Of a stretch of DNA of 22,006 nucleotides, positions 1-6,824 are shown piece by piece. Origin of the DNA: an uncultured Erysipelotrichaceae bacterium (GTDB lineage Bacteria > Bacillota_I > Bacilli_A > RF39 > UBA660); contig CADCQR010000019.1 in assembly GCA_902803685.1 (NCBI GenBank), forward strand, positions 1 through 22,006, written 5' to 3'. Position numbers and translations under genes: made by a program. Under the pieces are notes generated by a model, which worked only from the letters and a program-made list of their open reading frames with translations, had not been told where the DNA came from and searched no databases. How positions within the stretch are numbered: the first letter of the stretch is position 1; every line of letters starts with the position of its first letter.

Positions 1-1
1 A

Positions 2-1975
2 TCGTTAGGTGTGCATTTGATTTTAGCAACCCAAAAACCAAGTGGTGTGGTTAGCGATCAAATTTGGTCAAATTCTAAGTTTAGGGTATGTTTAAAAGTT
101 CAAGATGTTGCTGATAGTAACGAAATGTTGAAACGTCCTGAAGCTGCTTATATAAAAGAAGTTGGAAGATTCTATTTACAGGTTGGAAATAACGAATTAT
201 TTGAACTAGGTCAATCTGCTTATGGTGGTGCAGATTATTATCCAAAGTCTAGAGTTACTAAAGAAGAAGTACCAGAAATAAATATAGTAGATAATAATTT
301 ATTATCACTATACAAAGTAAGAATGCAGAATAAAACAACAAAGAGTGAAGGAAAACAATTAGATGTTATAGTTCAATATATCAATAATTTATGTAAAGAT
401 AACAATTTAACTTCACGTAAGATATGGCAGAATACAATGCCTGCTATAATACTATTAGACGATATAAAGAAAAAATATAGACTTACCGAAAAAGAATATT
501 ATATTAATCCTGTAATTGGATTATATGACGATTTAGAAAATCAACAGAATAAGCCATTAAGAATACCAATTACCGAAAAAGGAAATCTATTAGTATATGG
601 ATCTAATTCTATTGATAAAAATAAATTTTTATCTACATTTATTTATTCATGTATAACATCATATTCTAGTAGTGAATTGAATACATATATTTTAGATTTT
701 GATTTAGAAAATCTTGTTATGTTTAAAGGATTACCTACAGTAGCAGATGTTATATTAAAAGATGAAGAAGATAAAGTAGAATCATTATTAAAATCATTGA
801 TAAAAGAAATTGAAAAAAGAAAGAAATTAATAACTAAAGATCATTTAAATTATAAAGAATTAATAGATAGTGATGATAAAAATAAATTACCTAATATTTT
901 AGTAATTATTAATAACTATGTAATATTTAAAGAATTGTATGAAGAATATGAAAGTGAATTCTCATTGATTGTTAGAGAAAGCTATAAATATGGTATTAAT
1001 CTAATAGTTAGTTTATCATTAGATAATGAGATGAGATATGCTTTAGCTCAAAATTTTGCTCAAAGTATTGCTTTACAATTCTATGATGAAAATAATTATT
1101 ATGGAATTGTTGGTAAGACTAATGTTCATCCAGCTTCAATAGAAGGTCGTGGTCTTGTAAAACTTAATCAGAAAGTTTATGAGTACCAAACTGCTTCTAT
1201 AACTGAAAATGAAAAACTAGTTGAATTTATAAAGAAAAAAAGTGATGAACTAAGGGCTAATAATTCTTATACTGTTGATTCAATGATAAAAACATTACCT
1301 AAAAAGATTACATCAAGTTTATTAGTTAATTATAAAGAGGATGATTTAATTATTCCAATAGGAATGGAAATTGAAGATATAGATTTAAAATATTTGGATT
1401 TGGAAAATAATTATATTACTGTAGTTACTGGTGAATCTAAAGATGATTATGACTTCTTCAAAATAGCTTTAACTAAATTTCTTCAAAGAGAATATAATTT
1501 AGATATAGATATAATAGAGAGTGCTGATGATATAGATGCTATAAGAGCACTATATGATGAGGCTGTTGCTAGAAATCATGCATTTAAAAATGCCGAAAGA
1601 GAGGGTAAAGAATACAAAGTTCCTCCAGCAAAAGTTGTTATTATTAGTGATTTACGTAATATATTGGAGGACTTGGAAAAAGAAATTCGTGATGACTTTG
1701 AAGGTGTATTATATAAAGGAAGTTTAGATTATAATATTCATATAATTCTTTTCGAGAAAAATTCCAAATTAAATGTTTTAAAAGATAGAGTATGGTTTAA
1801 AAATATTAAATCTGACTATTTATTATGGATTGGCAATGGCTTTGATGAGCAATATTTATTTAAATGTAATGATAATTTCAATATAAAAACCAAAATACCA
1901 AATAAATGTGGTATACTTATCGAAGGAGGAGATGCTAAAATAGTAAAATTAGTAGAGGATGATTCAGATGAGTAA
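2..1975 (+). CDS. essC: Type VIIb secretion ATPase EssC, C-terminal part (5'-truncated by window edge)
   Basis: FtsK/SpoIIIE-type motor ATPase at the core of the type VIIb (Ess) secretion machine in the cell membrane. The frame is open from base 2, so the gene begins upstream; about 657 residues of a protein usually near 1,450-1,500 are present. The opening ATQKPSGVVSDQIWSN, followed by the FRVCLKVQD and YLQVGNNELFELGQSAYGG stretches, is the diagnostic end of EssC ATPase domain 1. Domain 2 starts near GLYDDLENQQNKPL, but its P-loop position reads YGSNSIDKNK instead of GxxxxGK[ST]. Domain 3 starts near PIGMEIEDIDL and has TGESKDDYD at the same place, so both downstream ATPase domains look degenerate; loss of canonical sites in the later domains is known for this family. 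The 3' end overlaps the next start by 8 bases. In staphylococci the EssC C-terminus co-varies with the adjacent substrate module, which fits the genes that follow. The family call is firm. Confidence 0.95.
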   Translation, partial: SLGVHLILATQKPSGVVSDQIWSNSKFRVCLKVQDVADSNEMLKRPEAAYIKEVGRFYLQVGNNELFELGQSAYGGADYYPKSRVTKEEVPEINIVDNNLLSLYKVRMQNKTTKSEGKQLDVIVQYINNLCKDNNLTSRKIWQNTMPAIILLDDIKKKYRLTEKEYYINPVIGLYDDLENQQNKPLRIPITEKGNLLVYGSNSIDKNKFLSTFIYSCITSYSSSELNTYILDFDLENLVMFKGLPTVADVILKDEEDKVESLLKSLIKEIEKRKKLITKDHLNYKELIDSDDKNKLPNILVIINNYVIFKELYEEYESEFSLIVRESYKYGINLIVSLSLDNEMRYALAQNFAQSIALQFYDENNYYGIVGKTNVHPASIEGRGLVKLNQKVYEYQTASITENEKLVEFIKKKSDELRANNSYTVDSMIKTLPKKITSSLLVNYKEDDLIIPIGMEIEDIDLKYLDLENNYITVVTGESKDDYDFFKIALTKFLQREYNLDIDIIESADDIDAIRALYDEAVARNHAFKNAEREGKEYKVPPAKVVIISDLRNILEDLEKEIRDDFEGVLYKGSLDYNIHIILFEKNSKLNVLKDRVWFKNIKSDYLLWIGNGFDEQYLFKCNDNFNIKTKIPNKCGILIEGGDAKIVKLVEDDSDE

Positions 1976-2216
1976 AATATTAGTAAATGTATTTGTACCG
2001 AGTATAAATAAAAATTATGATGTCTTTATTACGACTGAATCAACAATAGAAGATGTTAAAGGGGTTCTATGTAGTTCAATAGAAAAACTTACTAACGAAA
2101 GATTTATTATGGGTAACAATGTTTTAGTGGATAGTATATCTGGACAGGAATATAACGATAAAACTTTAGTAGGTGATACAAATATTGAAAACGGAACAAA
2201 ATTAATAATAGTTTAA
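1968..2216 (+). CDS. YukD/EsaB-like ubiquitin-fold protein of the type VII locus
   Basis: Small (82-residue) protein resembling the YukD/EsaB ubiquitin-like component of type VIIb systems, a cytosolic or motor-associated factor needed for secretion or its regulation. Visible features are the opening beta strand VNVFVPSINKNYDVFI, a helix TIEDVKGVLCSSIEKL, and the closing I-x-N-G-T-K-L-I-I-V strand typical of the fold. I chose ATG 1968 because AGAGGA lies 8 bases upstream; an in-frame ATG at 1959 would sit on top of that site. The start overlaps the essC stop by 8 bases, implying translational coupling. Position directly after essC, rather than beside EsxA/EsaA as in S. aureus, is seen in other Bacillota loci. 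Assignment rests on length, strand pattern and context. Confidence 0.75.
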   Translation: MSKILVNVFVPSINKNYDVFITTESTIEDVKGVLCSSIEKLTNERFIMGNNVLVDSISGQEYNDKTLVGDTNIENGTKLIIV

Positions 2217-2234
2217 GAGAAAGAAGGAAATGTA

Positions 2235-2534
2235 ATGGCAAATATTAAATTTACAGTAGAAGACATTAAAGCAGCTTCTACTAACGTTAAGAGTAAAGCG
2301 AGCGAATTTACAGAAGAATACAAAGAAATTATCAAATTAGCAAACGAGTCTGATTCTTATTATCATAGTGATGATAGTAAAGAATTTGTTGAAAAAGTAA
2401 ATGGACTAACAAAAAGCATGAAATACATGACAGAAAAATTAGAGCATTTAGCAAAAATATTAGAAACTGAAGCAAAGAATTATGAAGACAGAGTAACTGC
2501 TAATAAAAAAGCAGCTAGCAATTTGCCAAATTAA
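2235..2534 (+). CDS. WXG100-sized helical protein without the WXG turn
   Basis: A 99-residue, all-helical, charged protein with no signal peptide, matching the size and two-helix layout of ESAT-6/WXG100 proteins. The expected turn is replaced by SDSYYHSDDSKEF (about residues 39-51), where Tyr and His stand in for Trp and Gly, so it is a WXG-like rather than a canonical member. The C-terminus (NYEDRVTANKKAASNLPN) carries Y-x-x-x-V, not a clear Y-x-x-x-D/E secretion signal. AAGAAGGA lies 8 bases before ATG 2235. It sits between the ubiquitin-like gene and a true WXG100 gene, with 15 bases to the latter; the pair may form a heterodimer. It could be a secreted subunit or a partner/targeting factor for the larger substrate downstream. 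Confidence 0.65.
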   Translation: MANIKFTVEDIKAASTNVKSKASEFTEEYKEIIKLANESDSYYHSDDSKEFVEKVNGLTKSMKYMTEKLEHLAKILETEAKNYEDRVTANKKAASNLPN

Positions 2535-2549
2535 GAGGAGGAATAGAAA

Positions 2550-2852
2550 ATGCAAAACGTAATTAAAACAGAGGAGATTTTAAGTTTAGCAACTAAAATT
2601 GAAAATAATAATAATAAAATTCATGAAACATTAAAAGCTGTAAAAACAGAAGTAGATAACTTATCAAAAAGTTGGAGTGGTGCAGCTGCTAGTAGTACGC
2701 AATCTGCTGTAGAAGCTTTTGCAAATGAATATTATGACAAATACAAAAAAATGATAGAACAATATGTAGATTATCTAAGAACAAATGCCGCAGCAGGATA
2801 CGAAGAAACTGAATCTGGCAACGAAAATATCGGCCAAGGATTCATTGACTAA
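2550..2852 (+). CDS. WXG100 family type VII secretion protein (EsxA-like)
   Basis: Canonical WXG100 protein of 100 residues: helix 1, the turn SWSGAAASS with W-S-G near residues 42-44, helix 2, and a flexible C-terminus containing YEETE, a Y-x-x-x-E secretion signal. These proteins form helical hairpins, dimerise, and are exported by EssC without a Sec signal; in vivo they act as core secretion components or as partners of larger substrates. AGGAGGA precedes ATG 2550 with good spacing. The gene is packed between two small genes of the same operon, 15 bases after the preceding WXG-like gene and 8 bases before the next one. Confidence 0.9.
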   Translation: MQNVIKTEEILSLATKIENNNNKIHETLKAVKTEVDNLSKSWSGAAASSTQSAVEAFANEYYDKYKKMIEQYVDYLRTNAAAGYEETESGNENIGQGFID

Positions 2853-2860
2853 TTGGTACT

Positions 2861-3244
2861 ATGTATACAAATAGAACAATAGATAATCTATTAAGCGAAT
2901 TAGATAGTGTTATTAGAGAAGTTGATGCACTTTCAAATGATGGTTGCCAAGAAATAGTAGGCTTGGGGGAAGAATATCATCTTAATAGCCTTAAGTGTCT
3001 AAAAAATAGACTTCAAAGTTTTAGAAATGAGTTACAACAGAGTTATGATAATGATAAGAGAACTATTGAGATGGTAGAACGTGCAAAACAAGCTCAGTTA
3101 GAACAAAGTAGGAGGAATTCTTACACTGCTGTTAATACTGCGCCGAAGACAACTACTTCAAAATCAACGAAATCGAAATCAACTTCATCTAAGAAAACTA
3201 GCAGTAAAAATCAAAAAAGCTCAAGTAAGAAATCAAAGAAATAA
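2861..3244 (+). CDS. Small coiled-coil protein with a Lys/Ser/Thr-rich tail, type VII-associated
   Basis: Unrecognised 127-residue protein. Residues 1-90 are predicted helical (LLSELDSVIREVDAL, then KCLKNRLQSFRNELQQ), and from about residue 95 the chain becomes a low-complexity, strongly basic Lys/Ser/Thr tail that runs to the last residue. There is no signal peptide or WXG turn. The start at 2861 lies 8 bases after the previous stop and has no good Shine-Dalgarno sequence, so translation probably depends on coupling. Placement between a WXG100 protein and the candidate substrate suggests a substrate-specific partner or small exported protein. A basic tail of this kind could bind wall polymers, nucleic acid or the acidic face of another protein; none of these can be chosen from sequence alone. 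Confidence 0.6.
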   Translation: MYTNRTIDNLLSELDSVIREVDALSNDGCQEIVGLGEEYHLNSLKCLKNRLQSFRNELQQSYDNDKRTIEMVERAKQAQLEQSRRNSYTAVNTAPKTTTSKSTKSKSTSSKKTSSKNQKSSSKKSKK

Positions 3245-3255
3245 GGAGCAAAAGT

Positions 3256-4281
3256 ATGAAGACTATAAAGGTTGATACTAATCAAGTAAAAGATAGAAAA
3301 GACAGATTGCAACGTTTAGAAAACAGATATAATTCTATAGTAAAGACTAGAGCCTTTGCCCCTGATTATCAAAATACATTTAAACTATTGACTCAAGCGG
3401 ATTGCAGTTTTACAAATCTAATAAGAACCACTTTTAACAGTAATATTAACTATTTGAATGATGTCTACAAAAAGATGACAGCTTTAGATGACAAATATGC
3501 ACAAATAGAACCTACTGATTATGATAGTAGTTTAAAAAATTATATGGAAAGGCCTGCTGATAGTGGCTCAAAACTAATTGCAAAGATACCAGAAGCATTG
3601 GTCGGCGGTGGTAGTGGCTCAAAACAAATTGCAAAGATATCAAAAGCATTGGTCGGCGGTGGTATTGGCGGAAGTGCTTTATCATCTGCATTATCATTTG
3701 GATATGATACTTATAAATTTATTAAAGATGGAAAATATCTTGGCAAGACAAGTGATAAGTTAAAATATGTAACCAAAGCTATGAAAGCAGCTACAGGAAT
3801 TGCCGATAAAGCAGAGGATGTTCTAGTAGACATAGCCAAAAAAGCTGGTAAAAAATATACGAAATCTAAGAAATTTGGTCTATTAGGAATAGGTTTGGAT
3901 GCTGTTATTAGCGGCATAGATAACTATAAAGAATATGGAGAGTTCACAAAACGTGGAGCTGCTGAAACAGTATGTGAAACGGGAGTAAAGCTTTTAAAAA
4001 AGGCTGGACTAAAGTTTATTGGAAAAGGAATTGGTGTTGCTGTAACTGCTGGTATAGTTGCAGTATGTCCAGTATTAGCTCCAGCTGCTCCAGCAATTCA
4101 AGCAGTAGTGGGTGAAGTTGCTAGTGTGGCTATAGAAGCAACTGCCGATTATATATCTGAAAAGTATACGGGTGAATCATTTGATGAATTCGTTTCTGAT
4201 AGTATCGTAAATGGAATAGATAAAGCAACCGGAGGCAAACTTGGCCCAGATTCAAAGCGAGCGGGTTTATTTGCCAACTGA
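3256..4281 (+). CDS. Candidate type VII secretion substrate with glycine-zipper hydrophobic domain
   Basis: A 341-residue protein with a charged helical N-terminus (residues 1-100, about the length of an LXG/WXG-like targeting region, but no clear LXG or WXG motif). A Gly-rich linker follows, made of two near-identical 17-residue units (residues 103-119 and 120-136, each ending ALVGGG). The C-terminal part is Lys-rich and then hydrophobic with a glycine/alanine zipper (residues about 254-296, beginning LKFIGKGIGVAVTAGI), and ends in an acidic stretch. The hydrophobic zipper resembles membrane-inserting or pore-forming toxins but has no recognised catalytic residues. AAGGAG precedes ATG 3256. 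Position among WXG100-like genes and a DUF4176 gene supports a type VII effector; toxicity is inferred, not shown. No obvious separate immunity gene is recognised, although the DUF4176 gene follows directly. Confidence 0.6.
   Translation: MKTIKVDTNQVKDRKDRLQRLENRYNSIVKTRAFAPDYQNTFKLLTQADCSFTNLIRTTFNSNINYLNDVYKKMTALDDKYAQIEPTDYDSSLKNYMERPADSGSKLIAKIPEALVGGGSGSKQIAKISKALVGGGIGGSALSSALSFGYDTYKFIKDGKYLGKTSDKLKYVTKAMKAATGIADKAEDVLVDIAKKAGKKYTKSKKFGLLGIGLDAVISGIDNYKEYGEFTKRGAAETVCETGVKLLKKAGLKFIGKGIGVAVTAGIVAVCPVLAPAAPAIQAVVGEVASVAIEATADYISEKYTGESFDEFVSDSIVNGIDKATGGKLGPDSKRAGLFAN
3562..3663 (+). repeat. Two tandem 51-bp in-frame repeats inside the candidate type VII substrate
   Basis: Units 3562-3612 and 3613-3663 start with AGTGGCTCAAAAC and end with GGTCGGCGGTGGT; I count three mismatches in 51 positions. 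Each encodes 17 residues ending in GGG. The low divergence indicates a recent slipped-strand or unequal-crossover duplication that lengthens the linker between the targeting and hydrophobic parts. Confidence 0.95.
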
Positions 4282-4305
4282 CAATAATTATTAAGGAGAC
4301 ATAAA

Positions 4306-4593
4306 ATGAAAGATAAAATCAAAAATTTATTACCAGTGGGTAGTATAGTAAGATTAAGAAAAGGGACAAAACGTTTAGTTATAATTGGTGTAATGCAAAA
4401 GGAAATTACTACAGGTGAAGTCTACGATTATTTAGCAGTACCTTATCCAGAGGGCTATATTACTAAAGATGCTGTATTCTATGTTGAACATGATAAAATA
4501 GAAGAAGTAATAGCTAAAGGATATTCAGATAGTGAAAGAGAAGAATTTATTGAAGCTCTAGAAGAATATTATGAAGAAGAAAGTGCAGAATAG
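4306..4593 (+). CDS. DUF4176 family protein, type VII locus-associated
   Basis: A 95-residue protein matching DUF4176, a small family that recurs in type VIIb secretion loci of Bacillota. Visible signature: LLPVGSIVRLRKGTKRLVI at the N-terminus, then Y-D-Y-x-A-V-P-Y-P-E-G-Y in the middle, and an acidic helix S-E-R-E-E-F at the C-terminal end (VFYVEHDKI connects them). No signal peptide or membrane helix is present, so it should be cytosolic. AAGGAGA sits 9 bases before ATG 4306. The biochemical role of DUF4176 is not established; co-occurrence suggests an accessory or chaperone-like function for substrates. Here it separates the large candidate substrate from a second pair of WXG100 proteins. 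Confidence 0.8.
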   Translation: MKDKIKNLLPVGSIVRLRKGTKRLVIIGVMQKEITTGEVYDYLAVPYPEGYITKDAVFYVEHDKIEEVIAKGYSDSEREEFIEALEEYYEEESAE

Positions 4594-4604
4594 AGAATAC
4601 CTAT

Positions 4605-4943
4605 ATGAGCAATAATTTAGAATCCGTAACAATTATAACTGAAGCGGTAAAGGCAAAAAATAGTGATCTATCGACTACTAATGAGAATATTAAGACTTCA
4701 TTTAAAAAAATAAAATCTTTAAAAAATAGGTTACTAATTTCGTGGAAGGGTAGAGCTGCTGAAAAATATGACGCTAAATTTCAAGTATTAGCTGATAGAT
4801 ATGATGAAAGAGTTGTCCCTGTCAAAGAATATATTGATAGAATAAAAAAAGCAGCACTTGGCTATGAAGACACAGAAGATACTAATAAAACTATTGGAGT
4901 GTCTTTTGATGAAAAAGGCACTAGTAAGGAGAGTTTTATATAA
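4605..4943 (+). CDS. WXG100-like protein
   Basis: A 112-residue helical-hairpin protein with the turn SWKGRAAEKYDAKF (W-K-G near residues 46-48) and a downstream YEDTE (Y-x-x-x-E) secretion-type motif, the hallmarks of WXG100 proteins. The ribosome site before ATG 4605 is weak; the start lies 11 bases after the preceding stop, so coupling is likely. The stop overlaps the next start (TAATG), making an obligately co-translated pair with the following WXG protein, which suggests a heterodimer. The C-terminal extension beyond the usual 100 residues (VSFDEKGTSKESFI) is a little longer than in canonical EsxA. Confidence 0.85.
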   Translation: MSNNLESVTIITEAVKAKNSDLSTTNENIKTSFKKIKSLKNRLLISWKGRAAEKYDAKFQVLADRYDERVVPVKEYIDRIKKAALGYEDTEDTNKTIGVSFDEKGTSKESFI

Positions 4944-5248
4944 TGGCTAAAATACAAGTTGATGCTGATGAAATGATGGAAATTGCCAATGAGTTGGCAA
5001 GAGAAGTCACAGCTATAGAGGATAGCGTAGCGAAAGAAACTACTATCATATCTTCCATTCATGACGTTTGGAAAGGTGATGACTATAGTAAGATAAAGAG
5101 ACAATGGGATTCGTTTACCAAAGTGAAAGACGAAAGATTTAATAATCAAATAAAACAATATTCTAAGTATCTGTTTGGATATCATCGAGAATTAGTAGAC
5201 ATAAGAAATGAATTAGTAAAAAAAGCTATGGATTTACCTCAATGGTAA
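4943..5248 (+). CDS. WXG100-like protein, partner of the preceding gene
   Basis: A 101-residue helical-hairpin protein with the turn VWKGDDYSKIKRQW (W-K-G about residues 43-45). It ends in LVKKAMDLPQW without a clear Y-x-x-x-D/E signal, consistent with being the signal-less member of a heterodimer whose partner supplies the signal. AGGAGAG lies upstream of ATG 4943, inside the end of the partner gene, and the start overlaps its stop by one base. This is the last gene of the type VII cluster; the next 170 bases are AT-rich and hold a fresh promoter. I saw no convincing terminator hairpin after it. Confidence 0.85.
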   Translation: MAKIQVDADEMMEIANELAREVTAIEDSVAKETTIISSIHDVWKGDDYSKIKRQWDSFTKVKDERFNNQIKQYSKYLFGYHRELVDIRNELVKKAMDLPQW

Positions 5249-5353
5249 ATCTTTTATAATTAAATATTTTTAAAAATAATTATTATTTCATGTTTAAAAT
5301 AATTAAATTGTTTAATAATAAAAGTATCTAGTATTTATATTGATTAAATTTTA

Positions 5354-5382
5354 TTCATAAATTATAGATAATTTGCTATAAT
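5354..5382 (+). promoter_or_regulatory. Promoter for the VanZ-like gene (extended -10)
   Basis: TTCATA at 5354-5359, 17-base spacer, TATAAT at 5377-5382 with a TGC extension directly upstream. The spacing is ideal for the housekeeping sigma factor, and the site lies about 40 bases before the VanZ start in the only sizeable gap between the two genes. Confidence 0.65.
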
Positions 5383-5422
5383 AGAGTTCGATTACAAAAA
5401 GATGATTAATAGGAGGTTTATA

Positions 5423-5932
5423 ATGAAATATAAGATATTTGTAAAATTTGTATTAGTTATAGTATGGATGTTTGTTATATTTTATCTTTCTTCTATGACT
5501 TCTGTTGAATCTAATAGTAAAAGTAAAAAAATAGCAACAAAATTGATAGAAAGTACAGAGGAAAGAAGCAACAAAAAAGTTAGCAGTATAAAGGAGTCTG
5601 TAAGTAGTAACGTTAATTCTAATTTGTTAGTAAAAAATACTAATATAGTAATAAGAAAATGTGCACATGTTAGTGAATATTTTATATTATATCTGTTATT
5701 AATTAATTTGTTTTCTTCGCTTATTAAAAATAAGCGTATGTTATTGTATTTAATAGGACTTGTTATATGCTTTATATATGCCTGTACTGATGAATATCAT
5801 CAATTATTTGTAGATGGAAGAACTGGTCAATTTATAGATGTTTTAATTGATACAATTGGGCCTATTATAGCTTTTTTAGAAATAATAATACTAAGTAAAA
5901 TAACTAACAAAAAAGTAAAATTTAATTCATAG
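5423..5932 (+). CDS. VanZ-like family membrane protein
   Basis: A 169-residue polytopic membrane protein of the VanZ-like family. The family core is visible: IRKCAHVSEYFILY (the R-K-x-x-H...E-Y motif), then YACTDEYHQLFVDGRTGQFIDVLIDTIG (D-E-x-H-Q...G-R-x-G-x-x-x-D-V). An N-terminal helix, a Ser/Lys-rich loop (about residues 32-75) and three further hydrophobic segments are present. VanZ of the glycopeptide resistance cluster confers low-level teicoplanin resistance, but most family members have unknown, probably cell-envelope, roles. I chose ATG 5423 because AGGAGG lies 6 bases upstream; an in-frame ATG at 5402 has no ribosome site. It is monocistronic, bounded by its own promoter and a terminator. 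Confidence 0.85.
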   Translation: MKYKIFVKFVLVIVWMFVIFYLSSMTSVESNSKSKKIATKLIESTEERSNKKVSSIKESVSSNVNSNLLVKNTNIVIRKCAHVSEYFILYLLLINLFSSLIKNKRMLLYLIGLVICFIYACTDEYHQLFVDGRTGQFIDVLIDTIGPIIAFLEIIILSKITNKKVKFNS

Positions 5933-5939
5933 AGAAAAT

Positions 5940-5969
5940 AAACTATCACTATTAATAGTTTGTTTTTTT
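5940..5969 (+). terminator. Rho-independent terminator after the VanZ-like gene
   Basis: AAACTAT (5940-5946) pairs with ATAGTTT (5955-5961) around an 8-base loop, followed by G and seven T residues. The stem is AT-only and weak, but position and T tract are right. Confidence 0.65.
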
Positions 5970-5996
5970 GTATATAATTTAATATAGGTGATTAAC

Positions 5997-6758
5997 ATGA
6001 GTAGAAAAAATAGTAAACAAAATATTAGTGATAAAGAAGAATCAAAAATATATAAACCAGCTTGGATAAAACCGCTTAGCAGTAAACAATTTCAGGAACT
6101 AGCTGATATTTATATGTTTTTTGTACTTAATACTCCGATTGTAGAAGAGAGTAGCCAATCTAAGGCTATTTCCTCTTACGGTTGGAATGAGCAATACCTT
6201 TGGACAGATAAGTATTATTTTATAGAGAAAATTAATCATATATTATTCGATGATAAACAATCATTTTCTATAGTAAAAACTTTTGATGAATTAGATGAAA
6301 AACTACTTGCTAATGATATTGATAAAAACAAATTACATTTGTATCAAGAAGAATTATTTCTTTTTAAAAACTGTGATAAGAGATCTGGCATAGAAGGTAA
6401 TTACTATAGTTTTTTCTATCATATTAGAAACGCTTTTGCCCATGGTATTTTTTCAGTAAATGGTCACTTTATAATTATTGAAGATAGATCTAAAAATTAT
6501 AATAGAACTAATTGTGTTATAATTATTAAAATAAAAAAACTAAGAGAAGTTATTAATTTCATTGTAAATTATCAAGATAAAGAATATATAGATTATGCTG
6601 TTAAAATATATAGATTAATAAGAAATAGAGTAAATCAAAAGAAAAATATTTGTGATATATTAAAGCTTTCTGATGAACAATATAACTACTATATAAATAA
6701 ATTAAAAAGTAGTAATAAAATCCAATTTAGTGATAGTATTTGGCGAGTAATAAATTAA
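5997..6758 (+). CDS. HEPN-like protein with R-x4-H motif and C-terminal winged-helix-like segment
   Basis: A 253-residue soluble protein, not matched to a named family. Residues 142-150 read HIRNAFAHG, in which R144-N-A-F-A-H149 fits the R-x(4-6)-H signature of HEPN-domain ribonucleases, with the usual polar residue (N145) after the Arg and helical sequence on both sides. The last 50 residues (IYRLIRNRVNQKKNICDILK onward) look like a small helix-turn-helix unit. ATG 5997 is chosen because AGGTGA lies just upstream; GTG 5988 would fall inside that site. HEPN proteins often act as toxins, abortive-infection RNases or CRISPR-linked nucleases; an RNase role here is inference from one motif. It ends only 8 bases before the LexA-like box of the next operon, so it is a neighbour but not part of that transcript start. 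Confidence 0.55.
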   Translation: MSRKNSKQNISDKEESKIYKPAWIKPLSSKQFQELADIYMFFVLNTPIVEESSQSKAISSYGWNEQYLWTDKYYFIEKINHILFDDKQSFSIVKTFDELDEKLLANDIDKNKLHLYQEELFLFKNCDKRSGIEGNYYSFFYHIRNAFAHGIFSVNGHFIIIEDRSKNYNRTNCVIIIKIKKLREVINFIVNYQDKEYIDYAVKIYRLIRNRVNQKKNICDILKLSDEQYNYYINKLKSSNKIQFSDSIWRVIN

Positions 6759-6766
6759 TAAATAAA

Positions 6767-6780
6767 CGAACAAAAATTCG
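6767..6780 (+). promoter_or_regulatory. LexA-like box 1
   Basis: CGAACAAAAATTCG matches 12 of 14 positions of the Gram-positive LexA/DinR box CGAACRNRYGTTYG. It is the core of a perfect ACGAA-N6-TTCGT inverted repeat (6766-6781) and overlaps the first base of the -35 element. Confidence 0.55.
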
Positions 6781-6808
6781 TGACATATTGGTCGAACAAA
6801 TGTATAAT
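6780..6808 (+). promoter_or_regulatory. Promoter of the radical SAM/chaperonin operon
   Basis: GTGACA (6780-6785, 5/6 to TTGACA), 17-base spacer, perfect TATAAT (6803-6808). The predicted start is around 6815, only about 10 bases before the radical SAM ATG at 6825. The element lies wholly between the HEPN-like stop and the operon, so this is the likely main promoter. Confidence 0.75.
6793..6806 (+). promoter_or_regulatory. LexA-like box 2
   Basis: CGAACAAATGTATA matches 12 of 14 positions of CGAACRNRYGTTYG; the left half is perfect, the right half decayed. It fills the end of the promoter spacer and overlaps the -10, a standard place for repressor binding. Its centre is 26 bases from that of box 1. 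Confidence 0.5.
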
Positions 6809-6824
6809 ATATTTGGTGATTGAA

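Noticed and set aside
3512..3763. Overlapping open frames on both strands around the tandem repeat
   Set aside because: They exist because the 51-bp repeat keeps other frames open; their translations only repeat the shadowed unit.
4862..5185. 107-codon minus-strand open frame
   Set aside because: It is antisense to the two coupled WXG100 genes; no promoter or ribosome site supports it.
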